Numbered from the stretch's first letter, positions 1 to 6,541 are shown. The stretch: DNA of 7,309 bases from an uncultured Clostridia bacterium (GCA_934273135.1 CAKQSU010000051.1:1-7309); one strand, 5' to 3'. Notes: generated from the letters alone by a model not told the origin. A program made the numbers and translations.

Positions 1-1817
1 CCGTTAGTGCTTTCTACTTTTGCTTCTTGCGAGCCGTGCGGTACGGGGAAGCTGCCTTCCCAATCGTTACGGGTAAGATACTTGTTCCTTGCGATATAGT
101 TAGAATCGTCGAATCTGTTTGCAACGGTGGCACCCGCCAAAGATTTGGCGTAAGTCGTTTTGTCGGTTGCGGCTACGGTGTAAGCCTTTGCAAAGGTAGC
201 TTCGCCGTCTGCCGTCATTCCGTTGCTAACGTTTTTGCCCTCTTTCGATAAAACGTTGTTCACCGCTTCATGCGCGTTCTTCGCCGCCGTAACGACGTAG
301 TCGCCCGCTTCCAAGATATAGGTTTTAGCTCCGACGTCGTCATAAGAAGTAAAGTCAGAAACTTTTATTTTTACGCTTACCGTTTCGGAAGCGGAGGGAG
401 CAAGCAAGCTCGTTTTAGCGTAACCCACGAGCGAAACGGCGGACTTTTCGATGCCTTTTTCCTTGTCGTATGCGGTGTACGGAGCTTTAACGTAAACTTG
501 CACGACTTCTTTACCGGCAACGTTGCCCGTGTTTTTTACCGTTACGTTCACGGTTATCTGCCCGTTTACGTCAATGTCGCTCATATTAAACGCAGACCAT
601 TCAAAGGACGTGTAAGACAAACCGTAACCGAACGGATACTGTACTTCCGTTTCGTACTTCCAACCGGAAGATGTGGACGAACCCTTTTGCGAGGAAGCCT
701 TGCCCGCGCCGTAAACGTAGTCGTAATATCTCGTTTCGTAATACTTATACCCTACGTAAATGCCTTCGTCGTAAGAAATGCCGTAGTAATTGACGGGCTG
801 ACCGTTGACGGTATATCTGAAATCGCCCATATTCGCCATAGCGGGAGAAGAAAACGCGTCGTAAGCGATTGTGTCTACGAGTCTTCCGCTCGGGTTGACT
901 TTGCCGCTTATAACGTCCACGATGGAGTTAGCCGTTTCTCCGCCGCCGCCCGGACACCACAATACCGACTTTATGTTAGCGTAGTTTTTAACCCAGCCGA
1001 GTTCGGGAATGTTGTTAGTGTTCACGAGCAAGATTACGTTATCGAAGTTTTCGTTGAGATATTTTATAACGCCGAGTTCGACCGAATCGGGTTCGAGGTA
1101 ATGTTTTGCCTTATCTTCCTCCACGGAAGTATATTTACCCATGTATCTGCCTAAATCTCTGCCTTCGCCGCCCGTGCGGGAAAGAACGAAAAACGCCGTA
1201 GTGTTCTTAGCCGAATCGAGAACGCCGTTAGAATTTAAAACGGACAAAGGTGCTTCGTTTATGGACCAATCCTCGCTTCCGCCGTAGTTAATGGCACCTG
1301 CGCCGCGAACGTAGCCTTTGCCCGCGCCCGTAGAATAAAAGTTCCATAATGTCGAATTCACTTCGTAATTTTGCGCTTCGAAAGCTTGTTTTAAGTCAAC
1401 CGAGGACGCGCCCACACCCGAGCCGGTACCGCCCGCGATGATAGCTACCGACGAATGAGAGAACAAACTCACCTTGGTTTTCGCCGTCGCGCTCGTTTTA
1501 AGCGGAAGTCCTTTTCCGCCGCTCGTGTCGTTCATTAAAAGCACGTATCCTTCGCCCGCCGCGCTGCGCACAAACTCTTTTTCCGCCGCGTCGAGTTCTT
1601 CCTTCGTCTTATAGTCGGACTTGTCGTATTTTACGTCAAGCCCGTCCACGCTGCCCTGACGTTCGACTTCTTTTTCGCCGAAAAAGTCGCGTAAAACGAG
1701 GTCGAAGCTACTGACCGCAACAACGGGTATGGCTATGCAGAGCGCAAGCATAACCGCCATTATCGGCGTGAATATCGCAAGAGCTTTTTTGAAGCTCAAT
1801 TTCTTTTTATCTTTCAT
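1..1817 (-). CDS. Membrane-anchored family 3 glycoside hydrolase, inverted domain order (5' part; runs off the left edge)
   Basis: The open frame runs 605 codons from ATG at 1817 to the window edge without a stop. Start choice: GGGAG lies 9 nt upstream (1831-1827). Residues 1-11 are Lys-rich and about 12-37 form a hydrophobic helix (signal anchor; no lipobox). GH3 C-domain hallmarks follow: GEGYVLLMND (88-97), SRTGGEGRDL (213-222), a PGGGGETA loop (289-296), VNPSGRL (308-313), DEGIYVGYKYYET (350-362) and PFGYGLSYT (395-403). About 420-510 is an Fn3-like domain (VKNTGNVAGKEVVQVYVK). At 568-593 the sequence NRFDDSNY...RNDWEG resembles the entry into the GH3 catalytic barrel, which would lie beyond the edge. 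This C-domain/Fn3/barrel order is the reverse of classical GH3 and is known from some rumen clostridial beta-glucosidases. Expected role: extracellular release of terminal beta-linked sugars (glucose, xylose or similar); specificity cannot be read. It is the third gene after the esterase and CBM lipoprotein. Activity is uncertain because the nucleophile is out of view. Confidence 0.9.
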   Translation of the reverse strand, partial: MKDKKKLSFKKALAIFTPIMAVMLALCIAIPVVAVSSFDLVLRDFFGEKEVERQGSVDGLDVKYDKSDYKTKEELDAAEKEFVRSAAGEGYVLLMNDTSGGKGLPLKTSATAKTKVSLFSHSSVAIIAGGTGSGVGASSVDLKQAFEAQNYEVNSTLWNFYSTGAGKGYVRGAGAINYGGSEDWSINEAPLSVLNSNGVLDSAKNTTAFFVLSRTGGEGRDLGRYMGKYTSVEEDKAKHYLEPDSVELGVIKYLNENFDNVILLVNTNNIPELGWVKNYANIKSVLWCPGGGGETANSIVDVISGKVNPSGRLVDTIAYDAFSSPAMANMGDFRYTVNGQPVNYYGISYDEGIYVGYKYYETRYYDYVYGAGKASSQKGSSTSSGWKYETEVQYPFGYGLSYTSFEWSAFNMSDIDVNGQITVNVTVKNTGNVAGKEVVQVYVKAPYTAYDKEKGIEKSAVSLVGYAKTSLLAPSASETVSVKIKVSDFTSYDDVGAKTYILEAGDYVVTAAKNAHEAVNNVLSKEGKNVSNGMTADGEATFAKAYTVAATDKTTYAKSLAGATVANRFDDSNYIARNKYLTRNDWEGSFPVPHGSQEAKVESTN

Positions 1818-1853
1818 GTTTTTTTACTCCCGATAATCTCTTTGTTTTTATAC

Positions 1854-1885
1854 AGCCGTCGCCGCCGTGATGCGCGGCGGCGGCT
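1854..1885 (-). other. GC-rich stem-loop between the lipoprotein and GH3 genes
   Basis: Two 12-nt arms (1854-1865 and 1874-1885) pair with a single mismatch around an 8-nt loop, in the 85-bp gap between the lipoprotein stop and the GH3 start. No run of U follows on either strand, so it is not a canonical intrinsic terminator. It could be an intercistronic stability or processing element that sets the ratio of lipoprotein to GH3. The structure is seen directly; the role is inference. Confidence 0.4.
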
Positions 1886-1902
1886 TGCTTCTTTACGCGC
1901 CT

Positions 1903-2586
1903 TTAAGCCGCGGAAGGAAGTCTTTCCGAATTGTCGGTTTTCGTGAACGTAAGCTCGGATGCGGCATTGATAGTAATCTTGTCTACGTTTATGCCCATCG
2001 TTCCGACAATCGTGAGTAAGATCACGTTTTCGCCCTTTTTGAGCTTGATATTGCCTTTGCCCTCGCCGAAGTGGTGATAGCAAGCCGCATTCATCCAGGA
2101 CGAGTTAGGGGTCGACGGCAAGATACCCGTCAACGCGACTTCCGCGTCGTTGTTGGTTACTTTAACGACGTCACCGAGAGAGAGGTCTATTTCTTTCATG
2201 GTGAAAGTAAGGGTATTCCAATCCATAGTCGCCATATCGAAAACCCCGGAAGCGGCGCGCAAAGTAAGCGTTGCGGTGCATTCGGTCGAAGAGTTGATTA
2301 CGAACTTAATCGTGTCGCCCTTCGCAGAGAAATAGCCTACGTTCGTAACTTCGGGTCCCTCGGAGCCGTCTTCCGTCCACTCGGTTGTTTTTTCGAGAGT
2401 CATAGGTTTATAGCCTTGCGCGGTCGTAGCCGCTTCGTCTTCGGTGTCGATAAGTATGGCTTCCTCGGCTTCGAAAACAAAGTCCTGAGCCTTAGGCGAG
2501 CAGCCCGTGAGAGCCGTGGCGGTAAGCGCGCTTACCGAAAGTACCACTGCGAGAACCGTTAAAAGTTTTTTGCTGAAAAGTTTCAT
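1903..2586 (-). CDS. CBM6/CBM35-like carbohydrate-binding lipoprotein (227 aa)
   Basis: ATG at 2586 is preceded by a strong GGAGG (2599-2595) 8 nt upstream. A frame start at 2637 would add 17 residues and place the RBS inside the gene, so it is not used. Residues 1-28 form a lipoprotein signal peptide (positive MKLFSKK, hydrophobic core) with lipobox LTGC and lipidated Cys29. The mature part looks like one beta-sandwich carbohydrate-binding module. It opens with FVFEAEEA (the EAE strand typical of CBM6/CBM35), has GYFSAKGDTIKFVINSS in the middle, and ends with LKKGENVILLTIVG...INVDKITI, matching the usual 'G-N-I-x-L...g-nlD-yI-I' close. No catalytic domain is present. Likely role: a surface glycan-binding protein that holds substrate near the esterase and GH3 enzymes. 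It lies 72 bp after the esterase gene with no terminator between, so it is probably co-transcribed. Family assignment is by motif only; the ligand is unknown. Confidence 0.8.
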   Translation of the reverse strand: MKLFSKKLLTVLAVVLSVSALTATALTGCSPKAQDFVFEAEEAILIDTEDEAATTAQGYKPMTLEKTTEWTEDGSEGPEVTNVGYFSAKGDTIKFVINSSTECTATLTLRAASGVFDMATMDWNTLTFTMKEIDLSLGDVVKVTNNDAEVALTGILPSTPNSSWMNAACYHHFGEGKGNIKLKKGENVILLTIVGTMGINVDKITINAASELTFTKTDNSERLPSAA

Positions 2587-2600
2587 TGAGTTTTCCTCCG

Positions 2601-2617
2601 AAAATATTTGATATTTT
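2601..2617 (-). other. AT-rich inverted repeat just upstream of the lipoprotein RBS
   Basis: Perfect 7-bp arms, AAAATAT and ATATTTT, flank a CAA loop on the minus strand. The repeat ends 1 nt before the GGAGG of the lipoprotein gene. It is too weak to be a stable hairpin. It could keep the RBS unstructured, or be chance in AT-rich DNA. Confidence 0.25.
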
Positions 2618-2658
2618 TTTTGCCCCGCCGACATCACGACCGCCGCGGCAAATAAGTT

Positions 2659-4101
2659 TTACTTTGTTTGTTCGCTAATCCATTGCCACATATTGCCCGC
2701 GGCAGTGCAGTTTGCGGAAACGAGGTATTCCGCGCCGGTTATCTTAGAATTGTCGAATTTGACTTTCACGTCGTCGTTGAAAGCGTATATCCAGGACCAG
2801 TGTCCTTGCGTAAGGTATGCCGTTTGAGGCTTTTTAGCGTCTTGCCCCACAACGTGCGCGGTGAGCGTAAGGTTTATATTCTCGGCTCCCGCCGCAATAA
2901 GACGAGCGTATAAGGAAAGCGTATAATCGCTCGGATTTACGGTTTTATCGTCTTCGGAAAGAAGAAACCACATTTTGTAATTCTTTATTTTATCGATTGT
3001 TTCGTCCGGAATACGGGTATTTCTGTAAGCTTCGCAAATGGGGTAGAACGCCGCAAAATAATCGCCGTGTTCAATCATCATGTTCACCGTCATGTATCCG
3101 CCGTTGGAACAACCGCCGATATAGATTCTGTTTTTGTCCACGTCGGCATTGCCGTCGACGTAAGTCGTGATGGCTTTCCACAAAGCTTCCGTATAGTAAG
3201 AAGTCTGCGCGCCGCTCTCGTTCGCGCCGTTGTTGTACGTACCCGTTCCGTCTTTATCCATCCACATTGTAGGCGACTGAACGGCAAGAACGTACGCGCC
3301 TTTTAAGCCGTTTTTCGCAAAATAATGCTGAACGTTGACTTTGTTTTCGTAAGTAAGCCCCGTCACTTCGTTACCCAAAAGGTCTATATCGATATCGGTG
3401 CCGCCTTCGCCCGCGCCGTGCAGCCAGATAACGAGCGGGTTTTTGCCCGAATCGGAAGCTATTCCGTCGGGAGCATAGCTCGCGCGGGTAAGCGTTATGT
3501 TTTTGCCGTTTCCCGTATAAGTCACGGTGTCTTTATTCCATGCGGCGGTCTGCGGAACGACCCTGTCTTCCGCGGTAAAAGTATACGAAAATTTATCGCC
3601 GTCAAGATACTTTTCGCTCCCGACAGTGAATGATTTGCCGTCGTTTACTTTAAGCGTCATTTTGTACTCGCTCACCCAATTATTTCTGCCGCTTGTCATA
3701 TCGTAAACGAACGGGCTTGCGACGTTATAGTCTACTTCCGATTCGATTGCGACGTACTTTGTTGCGCCGGCGGCTTTGTTTCCTCTTTCGTCACACGAAT
3801 AAACGTCGGTTATAACGCGCTTAGTCGACATGTTTCCGCCTCCCCAGGCGTTAGGAACGGAAGTAGTGAGCGCGAACGTATCCTTAGAAAACCCGCTCGC
3901 TTTGTCAGTGAACTCTATTACGATTTTAGGAACGGCGGGTCCCCATTCGTAACCGTAAACGTACATGTCCGCCGACTTTGCCGCGGCGATAGTCGTTGCC
4001 ACGTGCGGCTCTTCCGTCTTTTTTTCGGCGCAGCCGTAAAAGGCAAGCGCGCTCGTTGCGGCGATAACCGCAAGCAGTAAAATCAGAATTTTTTTATTCA
4101 T
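2659..4101 (-). CDS. Lipoprotein alpha/beta-hydrolase esterase, EstA / COG4099-like (480 aa)
   Basis: ATG at 4101 has GGAG (4117-4114) 12 nt upstream. An in-frame start at 4191 is rejected because it falls in the promoter -35 element. Residues 1-23 form a hydrophobic signal peptide ending AFYGC, giving a non-standard lipobox with Cys24. About 40-185 is beta-rich and resembles the Ig-like N-terminal domain of EstA-type esterases. About 195-440 is an alpha/beta-hydrolase: HGAGEGG (228-234, oxyanion region), nucleophile elbow GGCSNGG with Ser332, acid in LLSEDDKTVNP (Asp384/385), and His434 in TQGHWSW. The triad is therefore complete. Proteins of this kind are called 'predicted peptidase', PHB depolymerase-like or feruloyl/acetyl esterase. 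Next to GH3 enzymes and a CBM lipoprotein, removal of ester decorations from a polysaccharide outside the cell is the best inference; the substrate is not visible in the sequence. First gene of the LytTR-linked unit. Confidence 0.85.
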   Translation of the reverse strand: MNKKILILLLAVIAATSALAFYGCAEKKTEEPHVATTIAAAKSADMYVYGYEWGPAVPKIVIEFTDKASGFSKDTFALTTSVPNAWGGGNMSTKRVITDVYSCDERGNKAAGATKYVAIESEVDYNVASPFVYDMTSGRNNWVSEYKMTLKVNDGKSFTVGSEKYLDGDKFSYTFTAEDRVVPQTAAWNKDTVTYTGNGKNITLTRASYAPDGIASDSGKNPLVIWLHGAGEGGTDIDIDLLGNEVTGLTYENKVNVQHYFAKNGLKGAYVLAVQSPTMWMDKDGTGTYNNGANESGAQTSYYTEALWKAITTYVDGNADVDKNRIYIGGCSNGGYMTVNMMIEHGDYFAAFYPICEAYRNTRIPDETIDKIKNYKMWFLLSEDDKTVNPSDYTLSLYARLIAAGAENINLTLTAHVVGQDAKKPQTAYLTQGHWSWIYAFNDDVKVKFDNSKITGAEYLVSANCTAAGNMWQWISEQTK

Positions 4102-4124
4102 AAATCCGATAGTCTCCTTTGTTC

Positions 4125-4146
4125 GTCCGAATTTTATTTTTCGGAC
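4125..4146 (-). promoter_or_regulatory. 5' UTR stem-loop upstream of the esterase
   Basis: Perfect 7-bp arms, GTCCGAA and TTCGGAC, enclose an 8-nt AT-rich loop. It lies between the predicted transcription start (about 4156) and the esterase RBS (4117-4114). No U-tract follows, so it is not a terminator. Being near the 5' end, it may protect the mRNA or modulate ribosome access. The structure is seen; the function is inferred. Confidence 0.45.
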
Positions 4147-4162
4147 CCCGATTACAAAAAAA

Positions 4163-4191
4163 ATTATAAAACAAAAGAACGCTCCTTTCAA
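4163..4191 (-). promoter_or_regulatory. Sigma-A promoter of the esterase unit
   Basis: On the minus strand, the -35 TTGAAA (4191-4186) is separated by exactly 17 bp from a perfect -10 TATAAT (4168-4163). The start would be near 4156, giving a leader of about 55 nt before the esterase ATG. A 7-bp imperfect dyad (CGTTCCT / AGGAGCG, about 4197-4178) spans the -35. A pair of LytTR-like direct repeats lies 8 bp upstream of the -35. Confidence 0.75.
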
Positions 4192-4199
4192 TAGGAACG

Positions 4200-4229
4200 T
4201 CCTAAACTTGCTTTATTTTTCCTAAACTT
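4200..4229 (-). promoter_or_regulatory. Predicted LytTR-type operator: two identical direct repeats
   Basis: On the minus strand AAGTTTAGGA occurs twice, at 4229-4220 and 4209-4200, with a 20-bp period (about two helical turns) and an AT-rich spacer. LytTR regulators such as AgrA, ComE and VirR bind pairs of 9-bp direct repeats on one face of the helix, with consensus [TA][AC][CA]GTTN[AG][TG]. With its preceding base, the distal copy (TAAGTTTAG) fits that consensus completely and the proximal one (CAAGTTTAG) misses one position. The site ends 8 bp upstream of the esterase -35 and starts just past the kinase stop codon. The adjacent LytTR regulator is the obvious candidate ligand. Confidence 0.65.
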
Positions 4230-4232
4230 ACG

Positions 4233-5615
4233 TTACTCGCTCGTTTTTTGTAAGGTTGCGTCGTTTTCGCTCTGTTTGGGGGGCTTTGCCTTAGGCACGG
4301 GCAAAAGTATCTTTACGCGAAAAACCTTTCCGTCCGCGCCGACCGTCATATCCCCGCCGTACTTTTTAACGAGAAGCTTCATGCTTTTTACTCCGAAACC
4401 GTGATAATCTTTGTCTTCCTTGCTCGTGACGGGCAGACCCGAAGCAAACTTAATGTTCTTGCCGTCGTAGTAGTTTTCGCACGAAACTACAAGCATTTCG
4501 CCTATCGGATGCACCGAAAACGCGATAACCCTTTCGCTTAGATCGGAAAGCGCGGTTACGGCTTCCATTGCGTTGGAAAGGAGGTTGCCGAACAGAGAAT
4601 ACACGTCCGTTGCTTTCATAAACGAAAGACTTTTCCCGTCCGCATAACAGCTGAGCCGCACGTCATGTTTGTTGCACCACAAGCTTTTTTCTGTAAGTAT
4701 AACGTCAAGCGGTTGACACCCCGTATCCATTTTGCAATCGTATACGGCTATGGCGTCCTCTATTTCTTTGAGTTCCTCGTCATCAACATGTTCCTTTTCC
4801 GTGCGCAATAAATGGATTTTTTCTTTCAAGTCATGGCACTTGACGTTTATAACTTCGATTTCGTCGTGCGAAATTTCGTAGTTGCGCTTGTCCTGCTCCC
4901 ACATATGCTTTATAACTTCTATTTCTTCCGTCATGCCCGCCTTTTCAAGCATACCGGAAAGCAAAAACAAAATCAGAACGCAAGCGAGTATCGTAAAGTA
5001 ACACACAACGAGACACAGCCCGATATGATGCCACCAGAATCCGTTTGCAAGCGAACACAAAAAAAGCGTGACAAACAAGGTAACAAAAGCGAACGCAAAG
5101 ACTTTTCCGCTCCAAAGCGAACTTTTTTCTTTCATTCTCCGCGCGAACACGAAGTACGCCGCAACCGAACAAACCGCGGTAACCGCGAGAGAAAATACGG
5201 AAGCCGAAACGGGATATTCAACGTTTGCAAACACGGAAAATTTATAAATAAGCCCGTAAAGTTCAAAAACGCAATACACTCTGTAAATAAGGTTTTGCAG
5301 CGCGTACGCCGCTATACAACGAAAAAGTATGTTAAGATAGCTTTCGTCCAATATAAGAAAAGCCGCAACCGTCGTAAACGCAAACAACAAAAGATACGGC
5401 AACGTTCCGCCGAAAGGTACGCTCGAAAGCGGTAACGCAATGACGCAAGACAAAAACATAAGCGCAACAAGCATAACAATGCCGACCGCAAGCTTTAAAA
5501 AGAAAAACTTTTTGCGTTTTAATCCGGACAAGAAAACAACCTCGCTCACGACAAGCTGAAACACGAATGCCGGGAAAATATACTTAAAATAATAAAAAAT
5601 CGCGTCTATACTCAT
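4233..5615 (-). CDS. Polytopic GHKL sensor histidine kinase, AgrC/ComD type (460 aa)
   Basis: ATG at 5615. Its RBS (GAGGTGA) overlaps the stop of the response regulator gene, and only 3 nt separate the two genes, so translation is probably coupled. Residues 1-222 contain about six or seven hydrophobic segments (around 8-30, 42-63, 70-90, 97-118, 134-158, 170-190, 197-221) and form the membrane sensor. A helical linker (225-290) carries the phosphoacceptor motif INVKCHDLKEKI with His261. The ATPase part shows an N-box NLLSNAMEA (344-352, Asn348) and a glycine-rich HGFGVKSM (405-412), the layout of HPK10 kinases with an ATPase_c_5-type domain that lack a classical HATPase F-box. It should phosphorylate the adjacent LytTR regulator. 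AgrC and ComD sense peptides, but no AgrD/ComC-like peptide gene or AgrB is visible here, so the ligand is unknown. The C-terminal tail (441-460) is low complexity. Confidence 0.9.
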   Translation of the reverse strand: MSIDAIFYYFKYIFPAFVFQLVVSEVVFLSGLKRKKFFFLKLAVGIVMLVALMFLSCVIALPLSSVPFGGTLPYLLLFAFTTVAAFLILDESYLNILFRCIAAYALQNLIYRVYCVFELYGLIYKFSVFANVEYPVSASVFSLAVTAVCSVAAYFVFARRMKEKSSLWSGKVFAFAFVTLFVTLFLCSLANGFWWHHIGLCLVVCYFTILACVLILFLLSGMLEKAGMTEEIEVIKHMWEQDKRNYEISHDEIEVINVKCHDLKEKIHLLRTEKEHVDDEELKEIEDAIAVYDCKMDTGCQPLDVILTEKSLWCNKHDVRLSCYADGKSLSFMKATDVYSLFGNLLSNAMEAVTALSDLSERVIAFSVHPIGEMLVVSCENYYDGKNIKFASGLPVTSKEDKDYHGFGVKSMKLLVKKYGGDMTVGADGKVFRVKILLPVPKAKPPKQSENDATLQKTSE

Positions 5616-5618
5616 TTT

Positions 5619-6329
5619 TCACCTCTTAGAGCCGGTATAGAGATTGAGAAGAGCTTCTACGAAAGATTTCCTGCGCGGATGGCTTATCTTCAAAACCTCG
5701 CTCCCGACGGTAACGTCGTAACCCTCGACGGACCTTACGAATGCCGAATTAACGAGGTAACAGCTGTTACAGCGCAAAAACCCGTATTCCGCAAGAGATT
5801 TTTCCAAATCCGCCAAAGAGCCGCGGGAATCTATTCTGCCGTCAACCATTTTGTACGTAGTCTTATGCCCACGAACTTCTATGTACTCAATCCTGTCTAC
5901 CGCTATCCGCGCGAAGCCGTTTTCGGTCCTTATCATTACGGACTTTTCCTTTCTTATCTCGGCAATGTTTATCGCCTTGCCGAGCTTTAAGCAGAAATCC
6001 GCGTAATTCACGGGTTTTATGATAAAGTCTATGGCGTTTACTTCGTAGCCTTTTTGCGCGTAACGCGACATTTTGGTGATAAACATAAGCGTCACCGCGT
6101 CGTCAAGCTTTCTAAGCTCCTTTGCGGCGGCAAGCCCGTCTATCCCGGGCAGTTCTATGTCCATTAAGACTATCGAGAAAAAGTTTTTCTTGTACACGGA
6201 TAAAAATTCGTCGGCTGTTGCAAAACATTCGACGGACAAAACCCGCCCCGTTTCCTTAGAATACTTTTCCACGTAATGTGACAGTGCTTCTCTCGAACGC
6301 GCCTCGTCGTCCACAACGGCTATATTCAT
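5619..6329 (-). CDS. LytTR-family response regulator (236 aa)
   Basis: ATG at 6329 has a GAGGGGG RBS about 7 nt upstream, and the protein then begins with the receiver strand MNIAVVDDE. An upstream in-frame TTG at 6368 would put 13 extra basic residues before it and lies in a leader hairpin, so it is rejected. Receiver domain, residues 1-120: acidic pair Asp7/Asp8, phosphoacceptor Asp57 in LMDIELPG, Thr85, and Lys105 in IIKP, all conserved. LytTR DNA-binding domain, about 130-232: ARIAVDRIEYIEVRGHKTTY, then the RGSLADLEKSL segment, FLRCNSCYLVN, and a C-terminal ISHPRRKSF. Such proteins bind paired direct repeats, and a matching pair lies downstream at 4200-4229. Encoded first in the operon, before its kinase. 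Probable activator of the esterase/CBM/GH3 unit; control of the upstream GH3 unit cannot be judged because that promoter is outside the window. Confidence 0.92.
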   Translation of the reverse strand: MNIAVVDDEARSREALSHYVEKYSKETGRVLSVECFATADEFLSVYKKNFFSIVLMDIELPGIDGLAAAKELRKLDDAVTLMFITKMSRYAQKGYEVNAIDFIIKPVNYADFCLKLGKAINIAEIRKEKSVMIRTENGFARIAVDRIEYIEVRGHKTTYKMVDGRIDSRGSLADLEKSLAEYGFLRCNSCYLVNSAFVRSVEGYDVTVGSEVLKISHPRRKSFVEALLNLYTGSKR

Positions 6330-6352
6330 ATTCCGTCCCCCTCGTCGTTTTC

Positions 6353-6370
6353 GGCTGCCGACAGGCAACC
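6353..6370 (-). other. Hairpin in the leader of the regulator-kinase operon
   Basis: GGTTGCC and GGCAGCC (7 bp including one G-U pair) enclose a TGTC loop, at the very 5' end of the predicted transcript and 23 nt before the response regulator start codon. Likely an mRNA 5'-end stabiliser; no alternative structure or terminator is seen. Confidence 0.35.
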
Positions 6371-6379
6371 TATAAATAA

Positions 6380-6408
6380 ATTCTACTATACTACGCCATT
6401 TTTGTCAA
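6380..6408 (-). promoter_or_regulatory. Sigma-A promoter of the two-component operon
   Basis: A consensus -35 TTGACA (6408-6403), 17-bp spacer and -10 TAGAAT (6385-6380) lie upstream of the response regulator. An A/T-rich stretch (AAAATTAAAAAA) just upstream of the -35 resembles an UP element. The near-consensus elements suggest constitutive expression of the sensory system. No LytTR-type repeat pair was found here, so autoregulation is not supported. Confidence 0.8.
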
Positions 6409-6424
6409 CCCCTTTTTTAATTTT

Positions 6425-6438
6425 CGCTCATGCGAGCG
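6425..6438 (-). other. Short inverted repeat upstream of the two-component promoter
   Basis: CGCTC and GAGCG arms flank GCAT, 16 bp upstream of the -35. It could be a small operator or the residue of a second terminator stem; there is no U-tract. Weak evidence. The rest of the 6409-6475 stretch is A/T-rich with an A7T6 run and no open frame longer than a few codons. Confidence 0.25.
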
Positions 6439-6466
6439 CGACAATAAGGTATATAAAAAATTTTTT

Positions 6467-6504
6467 TGTAAAGAAAAAGGATAAGCCGTCTTAACTTATC
6501 CTTT
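6467..6504 (-). terminator. Intrinsic terminator after the GH3 / small membrane protein unit
   Basis: On the minus strand a perfect 10-bp stem, AAAGGATAAG with CTTATCCTTT (6504-6495 and 6485-6476), encloses a 9-nt loop and is followed by TTCTTT. It lies 37 bp after the stop of the small membrane protein and separates that operon from the two-component operon. Confidence 0.8.
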
Positions 6505-6541
6505 AATATCGTTTTATAAGCAAAATATGCAGTTAATCGAC

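Noticed and set aside
270..1154. Plus-strand frame of 294 codons opposite the left GH3 gene
   Set aside because: It lies wholly antisense to a continuous GH3 frame with clear family motifs, and its own translation shows no recognisable domain.
2639..2658. Terminator between esterase and lipoprotein genes
   Set aside because: Only a 6-bp TTTGCC/GGCAAA pairing around a long GC-rich interior, followed by A residues and not U on the coding strand.
4102..4191. N-terminal extension of the esterase frame up to 4191
   Set aside because: The extra 30 codons cover the promoter -35 and -10 and the leader hairpin. The internal ATG at 4101 has its own GGAG and starts a clean signal peptide.
4812..5435. 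Long plus-strand frame of 207 codons opposite the kinase gene
   Set aside because: The product is extremely Lys/Arg-rich with no domain; it is an antisense shadow of a well-supported kinase gene.
6476..6504. TAAGTTAAG in the terminator stem as a LytTR half-site
   Set aside because: It matches the half-site consensus, but no second copy lies about 20-22 bp away, and the sequence is explained by the terminator stem.
6330..6541. Hidden signal-peptide gene (AgrD/ComC-like) upstream of the two-component system
   Set aside because: Only frames of a few codons (for example ATG AGC GAA AAT TAA) were found; none has an RBS and a plausible peptide.
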